18,638 bases of DNA from an uncultured Bacilli bacterium (GTDB lineage: Bacteria; Bacillota_I; Bacilli_A; RF39; UBA660): assembly GCA_947631895.1 (NCBI GenBank), contig CANRMU010000004.1, forward strand, positions 1-18,638, written 5' to 3'. Below, piece after piece: positions 7,623-15,276 of the stretch (the stretch's first letter is position 1; each line of letters opens with the position of its first letter). A program made the translations under genes and the position numbers. The notes beneath the pieces are model-generated. The model ran no database searches. It saw only the letters and a program-made list of their open reading frames with translations, and was not told where the DNA came from.

Positions 7623-8020
7623 TTGAAAAAAATTTATAATGCTCATCATCAAAATTGGAATTTGCTAATTAATATGAATAATCCGCGTGATAAACCTAAA
7701 TTATTCATGTTATGTTTTTCCTACTTCGGTATCTTTACTATATAAAGTACTAAAAATTATTAACCGTAAATCACAAGTTTTAGTTCTTTTAGATAACATT
7801 TCTTTTTAAGAGTTCTGGGATTATCAAATTTAATATCTTTTACTTTGGTATTAAAAATTAAATTAAGTTGAGTTTCAAGTAAAAAAACAATAAAATTTTA
7901 AAGAATTAAAAACATTGTGAATTAATTGGTTGTTTAAAAGAAAATAAGAAAGCTAAAATAGAAAATATTTTATGCTTTTTTAATTACTTAAAAATTGATA
8001 TAATAAATGTACTGGGTGGT
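7623..8020 (+). pseudogene. Decayed coding region, origin unknown
   Basis: An AAAGGGAGTG ribosome site precedes a TTG at 7623 opening a 40-codon frame (MKKIYNAHHQNWNLLINMNN to a TAA ending at 7745). A one-base frame change near 7715-7725 continues coding-like sequence (SVSLLYKVLKIINRKSQVLV, then LLDNISF) to a stop near 7809; EFWDYQI follows, and a third frame reads CELIGCLKENKKAKIENIL, then NYLKIDIINV, just before mutS with no start of its own. The hops between frames with protein-like composition suggest a gene broken by several indels and stops. I cannot name the parent family. Alternatively only the 40-residue peptide is real. A TATAAT at 7592-7597 could be its -10, without a good -35. Confidence 0.4.
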
Positions 8021-8023
8021 AGT

Positions 8024-10561
8024 ATGAAACGTAGTGAAGTAAATATTAATGATTTGTCTCCAATGATGCGACAATATATGGAAATTAAAAATAATTATTT
8101 AGATGAATTATTGTTTTATCGTCTAGGAGATTTTTATGAATTATTCTTTGAAGATGGGGAAATTGCTAGTCGCGAATTAGAACTTACTTTAACTGGTAAA
8201 AATGCTGGTTTAGAAGAACGTGTTCCCATGTGTGGCGTGCCTTTTCATTCTGTTAAACCTTATATTGAAAAATTAATTAATAAAGGCTATAAAGTAGCCA
8301 TATGTGAACAATTAGAAGACCCTAAAAACGCTAAAGGAATGGTTAAAAGAGGTGTAACTCAAGTAATAAGTAAAGGAACTGTTGTTGATTTAGAATTATT
8401 AAATGAACATAATAATCATTATATTGCAAGTATTTTAGATTTTAATTATATTTATGCTTTATGTTATGCGGATATATCAACTGGTTCTATTTATGTAAGC
8501 GTCTTGCCTCATCAAAAAGAAAAATTAATTAGTACCATTCTTAATCTAAATATTTTAGAAGTAGTTTTAGCAAATAATGATGATTTAGAATTAATATCTT
8601 TATTAAAAGGTAATTATAGTCTTGAAGTATCTATATCAAATGAATATTTAGAAAATGAATATATAAATATTTATGAAGATTTAGAAGATGAACATTTAGT
8701 ATTAGCGGTCAAACATTTATTATATTATTTAGTAGTTAAAGAACTAAAAAATTTAGAACATTTTAATAGAGTTGAAATAATTTATCCTGATGATTATTTA
8801 GTTATGGATATTCATACCGTTAGAAATTTAGAATTAGTTGAAACTTTAAGATTAAAAGAGCGAACTTATTCTTTATTATGGCTTTTAGATAAAACTAAAA
8901 CTAGTATGGGTTCAAGAAAATTAAAATATTGGTTAATGAATCCGTTAAAAAACAAAGACTTAATTAATGAAAGATATAATAAAATTGAAATTTTAAATAG
9001 TGAATTTATTTTAAAAGATGAATTAAGAGATTGTTTATATAAAATATATGATATTGAAAGATTATGTGGCAAGATATCTTGTGGGTCACTAAATGCAAGA
9101 GATTTATTACAATTAAAAATTAGTTTAGGAGTTTTACCAAAAATTAAAGAAATAATTACTAATTTAGGTTTTGACATAACTATCAATACGCATGAAGAAA
9201 TTTATGAATTATTAGAAAAAGCCATATCGCTAAATCCACCAGTAACAGTTAAAGAAGGTTACATGATTAAAGAAGGATATAATGAAGAATTAGATGAATT
9301 AAAAAAGATTAGAAGTGGTGGTAAAGAGTTTATTGCTAATTTTGAAAATAAATTAAAAGAAGAAAGCGGTATTGCTAATTTAAAGGTTGGTTATAATAAA
9401 GTATTTGGTTATTTTATTGAAATAAGTAAAGGACAAGTTAGTAAAATAAGTGATGACCTGCATTGGGAGCGACGTCAAACTCTTACTAATGCTGAAAGAT
9501 TTATTTCACCTGAATTAAAAGAAAAAGAAGCCTTGATTTTAAATGCTGAAGAAAAGATTATTGATTTAGAATATAATTTATTTCTTGAAATTAAAGATTT
9601 TATTAGTAAAGATTTATTAAAGTTAAAAGATACGGCTAATATAATTGCCGAGATAGATGCGATTACTTCTTTAGCGGTTTGTGCAGATGCTTATAATTTA
9701 GTAAGACCAAATTTAAATGATGAGCATATTATTGATATTAAAGAGGGAAGACATCCGGTTATTGAACAAGTTAGTAATCATGAATATGTAAGTAATGATT
9801 GTATTATGGATCGAACCATTAATACGCTTTTAATTACCGGACCTAATATGAGTGGTAAATCAACTTATATGAGACAATTAGCAATTATCATTATTATGGC
9901 TCAGATGGGGTCTTTTGTACCTGCTAAAAAAGCTAATTTACCAATAATTGATAAAATATTTACAAGAATTGGGGCAAGTGATGATTTAGTAAGTGGCGAA
10001 TCAACTTTTATGGTAGAAATGAAAGAAAGTAAAAATGCTATATGTAATGCCACAAAAGATTCATTAATTTTATTTGATGAATTAGGAAGAGGTACGGCAA
10101 CTTATGATGGTATGAGTCTTGCTAAAGCTATATTAGAATATGTTACTAAAAATATTGGGTGTAAAACTTTATTTTCAACGCATTATCATGAATTAACTAG
10201 TATTGAAAAAGAATATCAAAGTATTAAAAATGTTCATGTCAGTGCTCTTTTAGAAAATGATAATTTAACATTCTTACATAAAGTAAAACCAGGCTCAATT
10301 GAAAAAAGTTATGGTATTCAAGTTGCTAAACTAGCGGGTCTTCCGGATGAAATAATTAATAATGCTAGTAAAATATTATCAATTTATGAAAATAATTCTA
10401 AAAATAAAATGGAAAGTAGTGTTCAATTAATGATGGATTTTCCTGAAGAAAGCAAACAAATTGATCCTGTAAAAGAAAAATTAAAAGAAATAGATCCCCT
10501 TAGAATGACACCAATCGAGGCTATGAATACTTTATATGAATTAAAAGAATTAAATAAATAA
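8024..10561 (+). CDS. mutS: DNA mismatch repair protein MutS
   Basis: 845 residues, full length. MutS binds mismatches and small loops and, with ATP, recruits MutL. The N-terminal mismatch reader Phe37-Tyr-Glu39 (GDFYELF) is intact. The C-terminal ABC-type ATPase has Walker A GPNMSGKS (606-613), Walker B with LILFDELGRGT, the signature region around SGESTFMVEMKE and the switch STHYHEL. Near the C-terminus QLMMDF loosely resembles a sliding-clamp binding motif (inference). The ATG has a GGGTGG site about 5 bases upstream and a TATAAT at 7999-8004 that could be its -10, although no good -35 is seen. mutL is not adjacent. Transcription probably ends at the terminator at 10711-10732. Confidence 0.98.
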   Translation: MKRSEVNINDLSPMMRQYMEIKNNYLDELLFYRLGDFYELFFEDGEIASRELELTLTGKNAGLEERVPMCGVPFHSVKPYIEKLINKGYKVAICEQLEDPKNAKGMVKRGVTQVISKGTVVDLELLNEHNNHYIASILDFNYIYALCYADISTGSIYVSVLPHQKEKLISTILNLNILEVVLANNDDLELISLLKGNYSLEVSISNEYLENEYINIYEDLEDEHLVLAVKHLLYYLVVKELKNLEHFNRVEIIYPDDYLVMDIHTVRNLELVETLRLKERTYSLLWLLDKTKTSMGSRKLKYWLMNPLKNKDLINERYNKIEILNSEFILKDELRDCLYKIYDIERLCGKISCGSLNARDLLQLKISLGVLPKIKEIITNLGFDITINTHEEIYELLEKAISLNPPVTVKEGYMIKEGYNEELDELKKIRSGGKEFIANFENKLKEESGIANLKVGYNKVFGYFIEISKGQVSKISDDLHWERRQTLTNAERFISPELKEKEALILNAEEKIIDLEYNLFLEIKDFISKDLLKLKDTANIIAEIDAITSLAVCADAYNLVRPNLNDEHIIDIKEGRHPVIEQVSNHEYVSNDCIMDRTINTLLITGPNMSGKSTYMRQLAIIIIMAQMGSFVPAKKANLPIIDKIFTRIGASDDLVSGESTFMVEMKESKNAICNATKDSLILFDELGRGTATYDGMSLAKAILEYVTKNIGCKTLFSTHYHELTSIEKEYQSIKNVHVSALLENDNLTFLHKVKPGSIEKSYGIQVAKLAGLPDEIINNASKILSIYENNSKNKMESSVQLMMDFPEESKQIDPVKEKLKEIDPLRMTPIEAMNTLYELKELNK

Positions 10562-10627
10562 CGACTTTTTCGAAATTGAGTCTCGACTTTTTCGGAATCC
10601 CAGCCCGACTTTTTCGGAATTGAGTCA
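10562..10627. repeat. Three tandem 22-base direct repeats
   Basis: Units at 10562-10583, 10584-10605 and 10606-10627 all begin CGACTTTTTCG. Units 1 and 3 share the ending ATTGAGTC, while unit 2 has ATCCCAGCC at the same place. The array starts one base after the mutS stop codon and is more GC-rich than its surroundings. Each of units 1 and 3 is bounded by GACT...AGTC and could form a short hairpin. There is no cas gene and there are no unique spacers. Confidence 0.8.
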
Positions 10628-10638
10628 AAAACAGATTA

Positions 10639-10667
10639 TAGACAAAAAGTAATTTTTTTGCTAAAAT
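10639..10667 (+). promoter_or_regulatory. SigA-type promoter of a candidate small RNA
   Basis: TAGACA (10639-10644), 17-base spacer, TAAAAT (10662-10667): five of six consensus bases in each box. The predicted transcription start is near 10674, with no gene starting downstream before a strong terminator. Confidence 0.6.
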
Positions 10668-10673
10668 CTATGT

Positions 10674-10732
10674 AATGTGATTCCGATATATACGATATAT
10701 CGGAGGAAAGAAAGAGCTTTTGCTCTTTTTTT
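10674..10732 (+). ncRNA. Candidate small RNA, about 60 nt, two hairpins
   Basis: Downstream of the promoter at 10639-10667 lies a 10-bp perfect hairpin TCCGATATAT/ATATATCGGA (10682-10691 and 10695-10704, 3-base loop), then a purine stretch GGAGGAAAG, then a terminator. No open frame with a ribosome site lies inside. It does not resemble 6S, 4.5S, tmRNA or RNase P RNA. The 5' end is predicted only from the promoter. Alternatively it is just the mutS 3' UTR with a double hairpin. Confidence 0.45.
10711..10732 (+). terminator. Rho-independent terminator (mutS and/or small RNA)
   Basis: A 7-bp stem AAAGAGC/GCTCTTT (10711-10717 and 10722-10728), TTTT loop, T-run 10726-10732. Confidence 0.9.
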
Positions 10733-10764
10733 CGTTATATGTTTATATTTAAAATAGATTAAAT

Positions 10765-10860
10765 AAAAGTCATAAATAAACTAGGATGATTGGTAATCTT
10801 TATCTTATTAGAAACTGTATTTCTGATTAGTAAGCTGTTAAGATTTTTTTAATGACTTTT
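10765..10860 (+). promoter_or_regulatory. Nested-stem structured element upstream of rlmN
   Basis: Several paired segments nest: AAAAGTCAT/ATGACTTTT (10765-10773 and 10852-10860), AATCTT/AAGATT (10795-10800 and 10840-10845), CTTA/TAAG (10804-10807 and 10831-10834) and AGAAA/TTTCT (10810-10814 and 10820-10824). The second is followed by seven T (10844-10850), so the inner hairpin could act as a terminator or attenuator. No known riboswitch class is recognised. AT-rich DNA pairs easily by chance, so confidence is modest. Confidence 0.35.
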
Positions 10861-10880
10861 GAGTATTTTTTTAGTAAAAT
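10852..10880 (+). promoter_or_regulatory. Possible promoter of rlmN
   Basis: ATGACT (10852-10857), 17-base spacer, TAAAAT (10875-10880). The implied start (about 10887) would fall within the ribosome binding site of rlmN, so either the leader is extremely short or a more distal promoter is used. Confidence 0.35.
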
Positions 10881-10898
10881 AATGGTAGGGTGAAGAGG

Positions 10899-11915
10899 AT
10901 GAGAAATATTTATGGAGAAACCATCCAAGATTTAGAAAAATATTTTGAGTCAATTGGTGAGAAGAAGTTTAAGGCTATGCAAGTTTATGAATGGCTTTAT
11001 GAGAAAAAAGCTACTTCTTTTGATGAATTTAGTAATTTAAAAAAAGAAGTCAGAGAACAATTAAAAAAAGATTATTGTTTAGATAAATTAGAGATTAAAA
11101 AAAGACAAGTTGATGAGCTAACTGAAAAGTATTTATTTAGATTAGAAGATAATGAATTTATTGAAGCAGTTTTAATGAAACATGATTATGGGTTAAGCAT
11201 TTGTGTATCCAGTGAAGTTGGTTGCAATATGGGCTGTGCTTTTTGCGAGTCTGGTCGCTTAAAAAAAGTAAGAAATTTACAACCTCATGAAATTGTTTTA
11301 CAAATTATGGCTATTGAAGAAATGGTGGGCATGCGTATTTCTTCAATTGTTATTATGGGAATTGGTGAACCCTTAGATAACTATGATAATATCATTAAAT
11401 TTATTAAAATTATTAATCATCCTAAAGGTATTGCTATTGGGGCTAGGCATATTACTTTATCTACATGTGGGCTAATTCCTAAAATTAAAAATTTGAGTAA
11501 ATTAAATATTCAAATTAATTTGGCGATTAGTTTACATGCTCCCAATGATACTTTACGAAATGAGCTTATGCCTGTCAACAAAGTGTATAGTATAAACGAC
11601 TTAATTTCAACTTTAAAAGAATATATTGCAATTACCAATAGACGAGTGACAATAGAATATGTTATGCTTAATATGGTAAACGATACACAAGAATGTGCTA
11701 TAGAGCTTGCCAAACTTTTAAAAGGAATGAATGTTTATGTTAATCTTATTCCTTATAATGAAACAAGTCATCTAAAATTTAAGAAAAGTAGTAAAGAAAG
11801 AATCTTAAAATTTTATGATACTTTAAAAAAACAAGGAATTAACGTAACAATCAGAAAAGAATTTGGCAGTAAAATAAGTGCAGCTTGTGGTCAATTACGA
11901 AGCAAAGAGGTGTAA
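10899..11915 (+). CDS. rlmN: 23S rRNA (adenine2503-C2)/tRNA A37 methyltransferase RlmN
   Basis: 338 residues, usual length. This is a radical-SAM enzyme methylating C2 of A2503 in 23S rRNA and, in characterised members, A37 in some tRNAs. The radical-SAM CX3CX2C cluster is Cys109, Cys113 and Cys116 (GCNMGCAFC), and the C-terminal mechanistic Cys330 sits in AACGQLR. The usual FCATG after the cluster is FCESG here, followed by RLKKVRNL. Other motifs are GIGEPLDNYDN, HITLSTCGLIP and LAISLHAPNDTLRNELMP. The ATG at 10899 follows AGGGTGA by 6 bases; an in-frame GTG at 10890 lies inside that site. It is the first gene of a compact operon, with prpC starting 2 bases after its stop. Cfr is less likely because genomic context and RxLMP-type motifs fit RlmN. 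Confidence 0.95.
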   Translation: MRNIYGETIQDLEKYFESIGEKKFKAMQVYEWLYEKKATSFDEFSNLKKEVREQLKKDYCLDKLEIKKRQVDELTEKYLFRLEDNEFIEAVLMKHDYGLSICVSSEVGCNMGCAFCESGRLKKVRNLQPHEIVLQIMAIEEMVGMRISSIVIMGIGEPLDNYDNIIKFIKIINHPKGIAIGARHITLSTCGLIPKIKNLSKLNIQINLAISLHAPNDTLRNELMPVNKVYSINDLISTLKEYIAITNRRVTIEYVMLNMVNDTQECAIELAKLLKGMNVYVNLIPYNETSHLKFKKSSKERILKFYDTLKKQGINVTIRKEFGSKISAACGQLRSKEV

Positions 11916-11917
11916 AG

Positions 11918-12661
11918 ATGAAATCATTTTATTTGACAGATGCTGGAAAAGTAAGAAGTCATAATGAAGATTCGGTAACAATTATAAAAAATAATAATGA
12001 TGAATATTTATTAATAGTAGCTGATGGAATGGGAGGACACCGAGCAGGTGAGATTGCTTCAAGTCTTGCTGTTACCCATTTAGGTACTAGATTTAAAAAT
12101 ATGAGCAGTGTTGGTTCTAAGATGGATGCAGCTAATTGGCTAAATGATAATGTTAATGAAATTAATTTAGCAATTTTAGAATATGCTAATACCCATGAAG
12201 ATTCCAAAGGACTTGGAACAACTTTAGTCCTTGCCTTACTTACTAAAGATTATTTATTATTTGGTAATATTGGTGATTCTTCTGGTTTTGTTATTAAAAA
12301 TGGCAAATTACATAAAATGACCAAAGACCATACCTTAGTTAACCTACTTGTTGAAGCAGGTAATTTAACAGCTGAAGAAGCTAAAAATCATCCTAAGAAA
12401 AACGTTTTAATGAAAGCACTAGGTGCTGCTGATAAATGTGAACTTGATTTAATAGATGTTGATACAAGTGTCGATGGTATTTTACTTTGCAGTGATGGAC
12501 TAACTAATATGCTTAGTGTTGAACAAATCGAAAAAGTTTTAAATGAAGATTTAACTGTTGAACAAATGGTTGAAAAATTAATTAGAAAATGTAATATGCG
12601 TGGTGGAACTGATAATATTTCCATTGCAATTTTAGATATGAAAAGTGGGTGGGACTTATGA
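11918..12661 (+). CDS. prpC: PP2C-type Ser/Thr protein phosphatase PrpC/Stp
   Basis: 247 residues, typical length, cytoplasmic. It dephosphorylates targets of the cognate kinase encoded next. Metal-binding PPM motifs are RSHNED (13-18), VADGMGGHRAGE (34-45), LLCSDGLT (189-196) and GGTDNIS (229-235); GLGTT (98-102) and KDHTLVNLLVEAG (136-148) are also present. At 118-124 the family's common GDSR is GDSSGF: the residue after GDS, often Arg, is Ser. The ATG at 11918 follows AGAGGTG inside the last codons of rlmN; an upstream in-frame GTG (11885) is rejected because it lies inside rlmN without a site. It overlaps prkC by four bases (ATGA), implying translational coupling. Confidence 0.95.
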   Translation: MKSFYLTDAGKVRSHNEDSVTIIKNNNDEYLLIVADGMGGHRAGEIASSLAVTHLGTRFKNMSSVGSKMDAANWLNDNVNEINLAILEYANTHEDSKGLGTTLVLALLTKDYLLFGNIGDSSGFVIKNGKLHKMTKDHTLVNLLVEAGNLTAEEAKNHPKKNVLMKALGAADKCELDLIDVDTSVDGILLCSDGLTNMLSVEQIEKVLNEDLTVEQMVEKLIRKCNMRGGTDNISIAILDMKSGWDL

Positions 12662-14442
12662 TAATGAAAGGTCAGAAAATTTCCGACCGATACCAAATTA
12701 TGAAATCAATTGGTGAAGGTGGAATGGCTAATGTTTATCTAGCTTATGATACTATTTTAGACCGTGATGTGGCGGTTAAGATTTTACGTGGTGATTTATC
12801 TGGAGATGAAAAATTTGTTAGACGTTTTCAAAGAGAAGCCCTATCAGCAAGTAGTCTAACTCATCCTAATATTGTTGAAGTTTATGATGTTGGCGAAGAC
12901 CATGGTATGTATTATATTGTTATGGAATATATTGAAGGACGTCATTTAAAAGATTTAATTAAAAAACGAGGAAAACTAACCGTTAGTGAAGTAATTGATA
13001 TCATGCTTCAAATAACAGATGGGATGAGTGTTGCCCATGACTCTTATATAATTCATCGTGATATCAAACCCCAAAATATTATGATTTTAGAAAATGGTTT
13101 AGTTAAAATAACTGATTTTGGTATATCAATGGCGATGAATGCCACTCAATTAACTCAGACTAATTCGGTAATGGGAAGTGTTCATTATCTTCCTCCAGAA
13201 CAAGCAAGTGGTAAAGGTTCAAGTTTGCAAAGCGATATTTATTCCATGGGAATTGTAATGTATGAACTTTTAGCAGGAAAACTTCCTTATAAAGGTGATA
13301 ATGCCGTTGAAATTGCTTTAAAACATTTAAAAGAGCCATTACCATCAATTAAAGATGAAATTCCATCTTTACCACAAAGCATTGAAAATATTATCATCAG
13401 AGCAACAGCTAAAAATCCTAAAAATCGTTATGCAGATGCTAGAGAAATGCATAATGATTTAATGACATGCCTTGATGAATCACGAGCTAAAGAGCCAAAA
13501 ATAGAACTTCCATATCCGGAAAATATTGATGAAACCAAAATTACTAAAGTTTTAAAAAATGCTAAACCGGTTGAAAAGAAAAAAGAAGATGCTAAAGAAA
13601 GTGAAGAAGATGAAATAATTGCCAGACAAATAACTCAAAATGATTTAAAGAAAGATAATAAAATCATTATCATTTTAGCCTCTATTTTTACCTTTTTAGT
13701 CGTAGCCATTACAACAGTTGTCTTACTAGTACCAGCCCTAACAACTAATAAAGAAATTTTAATTCCTGATGTTACTAATCAAACAGTTGAAGAAGCAATT
13801 AAAACGTTACAGGATGCGGGCTTTAATGTGGCAACAGATCAACAACCAGCCTCATCAGATGAAATTCCTTATGGAAATATTGTTAAAACTAGTCCACTAG
13901 CAGGTACCAAAAGAACTAAGGGAACGCAAGTTACTTTATTTGTAAGTGAAGGTGATGCTAAAATTACTCTAGAAAACTATGTTGGTCAAAACTATTTAGA
14001 AATAAAAGGTAAATTAGAAACTTTAGGTGTTCAAGTTATAATTGAGAAAAAAGATGCCAAAAGTACAGCTGAAGAAAATATTATTATTGAACAAAGTCCT
14101 AAAGAAAATGAAAAAGTAAGTAAAGGTGATTATGTTACTCTATATATTCCTGAAGTCGATAAATATCCTGATTTTACTAATGGTAGTTATACTTATGATG
14201 ATGTTGTCTCATTCTTAGAAAAATATAATGTTAAAGTAAATAAAGTTGAAGAAGAAACATCTAGTAAAAATCCTGGAATTGTTTTAAAACAAAGTCGAGC
14301 TAAAGGAACAAGAATAGTTGAGGGAACATCTATCACAATAACTGTTGCTAAAAAACCAGAAAAAAATTCAAATAATAATGATAACAACAATAATAATAAT
14401 AATAATGACAACGATGAAGATGAAGAAACTAGGTTGGATTAA
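12658..14442 (+). CDS. prkC: Membrane Ser/Thr protein kinase with three PASTA domains (PrkC/Stk1-like)
   Basis: 594 residues. The cytoplasmic Hanks-type kinase has glycine loop GEGGMANVY (19-27), Lys41 in VAVK, catalytic HRDIKPQN (133-140, Asp135), DFG and the APE-like PPEQ. An acidic/lysine-rich linker leads to one transmembrane helix (about 336-360), then three extracellular PASTA-like repeats starting near IPDVTNQTVEEAI, LENYVGQNYLEI and YPDFTNGSYTYDD. Such kinases bind muropeptides and control growth, dormancy and wall synthesis. The tail after the last repeat is Asn/Asp-rich from an AAT-type microsatellite at about 14370-14407, so its length may vary. The start ATG overlaps the prpC stop; a second ATG at 12664 is possible but farther from GGGTGGG. 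Confidence 0.96.
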   Translation: MIMKGQKISDRYQIMKSIGEGGMANVYLAYDTILDRDVAVKILRGDLSGDEKFVRRFQREALSASSLTHPNIVEVYDVGEDHGMYYIVMEYIEGRHLKDLIKKRGKLTVSEVIDIMLQITDGMSVAHDSYIIHRDIKPQNIMILENGLVKITDFGISMAMNATQLTQTNSVMGSVHYLPPEQASGKGSSLQSDIYSMGIVMYELLAGKLPYKGDNAVEIALKHLKEPLPSIKDEIPSLPQSIENIIIRATAKNPKNRYADAREMHNDLMTCLDESRAKEPKIELPYPENIDETKITKVLKNAKPVEKKKEDAKESEEDEIIARQITQNDLKKDNKIIIILASIFTFLVVAITTVVLLVPALTTNKEILIPDVTNQTVEEAIKTLQDAGFNVATDQQPASSDEIPYGNIVKTSPLAGTKRTKGTQVTLFVSEGDAKITLENYVGQNYLEIKGKLETLGVQVIIEKKDAKSTAEENIIIEQSPKENEKVSKGDYVTLYIPEVDKYPDFTNGSYTYDDVVSFLEKYNVKVNKVEEETSSKNPGIVLKQSRAKGTRIVEGTSITITVAKKPEKNSNNNDNNNNNNNNDNDEDEETRLD

Positions 14443-15276
14443 ATGGTTGGTAAAATAATTAAAAATATTAGTAATTTATATACGGTTTTGTATGATAATC
14501 AAAAAATCGTTTGTAAGCCAAGAGGATTGTTTAGAAAAGAAAAAACAATTCTTTTAGTTGGCGATTTAGTAGAATTTGATATTGATAAAAAAATAATTAC
14601 TAAAATATTACCTCGTAAAAATGAATTATCAAGACCAAGTGTAGCAAATATTGATTATACTTTAATTGTAACAAGCTTAAAACAACCAGATTTTTCTTTG
14701 CTTCTTTTAGACAAACAAATTGCCTATAGTTTAATAAATAATATTAAACCAATCATCTGCTTTACCAAAATTGATTTAATCACTAAAGAAGAATTAAATA
14801 ATCTAAAACAAATTAGAAAATATTATGAAAAATACCAAATTAAAACCTTTGATAATCAAAATTTAGATTCATTAATATCCTTTTTACAAAATAAAGTAGT
14901 TGTTTTAACCGGTCAATCAGGTGCTGGAAAATCAACACTTTTAAATAAATTGAATCATACATTAAATTTAAAAACCAATGAAATAAGTTTAGCTTTAAAT
15001 CGAGGCAAACATACAACAAGACATACCGAATTTTATATGATAAATGATATTTGGTTTTGCGATACACCAGGTTTTTCTTCTTTAGACTTAAGCATTTATT
15101 CTAAAGAAGATATTAAAAATAGTTTTATTGAAGCATTAAATTATGAATGTAAATTTAATGATTGCTTCCATCATAAAGAAATTGGTTGTATGGTTAAAGA
15201 AGCTGTATTAGATGGCGAAATTTTAAAATCACGTTATGAAAATTACTTGGAATTTTTAAAGGAGGCTTCTAAATGA
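14443..15276 (+). CDS. rsgA: Ribosome small subunit-dependent GTPase RsgA
   Basis: 277 residues, slightly short for the family. It is a late 30S maturation GTPase. The circular permutation of the family is evident: G4 TKID (108-111) precedes G1 GQSGAGKS (157-164) and G3 DTPG (207-210), with Thr191/192 for G2. The N-terminal OB-like domain spans about 1-70. The C-terminal zinc site has exact spacing C-x4-C-x-H-x5-C at Cys236, Cys241, His243 and Cys249. The ATG abuts the prkC TAA directly, with AGGTTGGA upstream. It ends in an ATGA overlap with the next gene, and AAGGAGG for rpe lies in its last codons. In B. subtilis it is also a PrkC substrate (known there as CpgA). Confidence 0.96.
   Translation: MVGKIIKNISNLYTVLYDNQKIVCKPRGLFRKEKTILLVGDLVEFDIDKKIITKILPRKNELSRPSVANIDYTLIVTSLKQPDFSLLLLDKQIAYSLINNIKPIICFTKIDLITKEELNNLKQIRKYYEKYQIKTFDNQNLDSLISFLQNKVVVLTGQSGAGKSTLLNKLNHTLNLKTNEISLALNRGKHTTRHTEFYMINDIWFCDTPGFSSLDLSIYSKEDIKNSFIEALNYECKFNDCFHHKEIGCMVKEAVLDGEILKSRYENYLEFLKEASK

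Noticed and set aside
10562..10627. CRISPR-like array
   Set aside because: The three units are contiguous with no unique spacers, and there are no cas genes.
11885..11917. Upstream GTG start for prpC inside rlmN
   Set aside because: No ribosome site before it, and the PP2C N-terminus is complete from the ATG at 11918.
12388..12696. Minus-strand open frames within prpC, prkC, mutS and rlmN
   Set aside because: They lie opposite well-supported genes, lack ribosome sites and have no family features.
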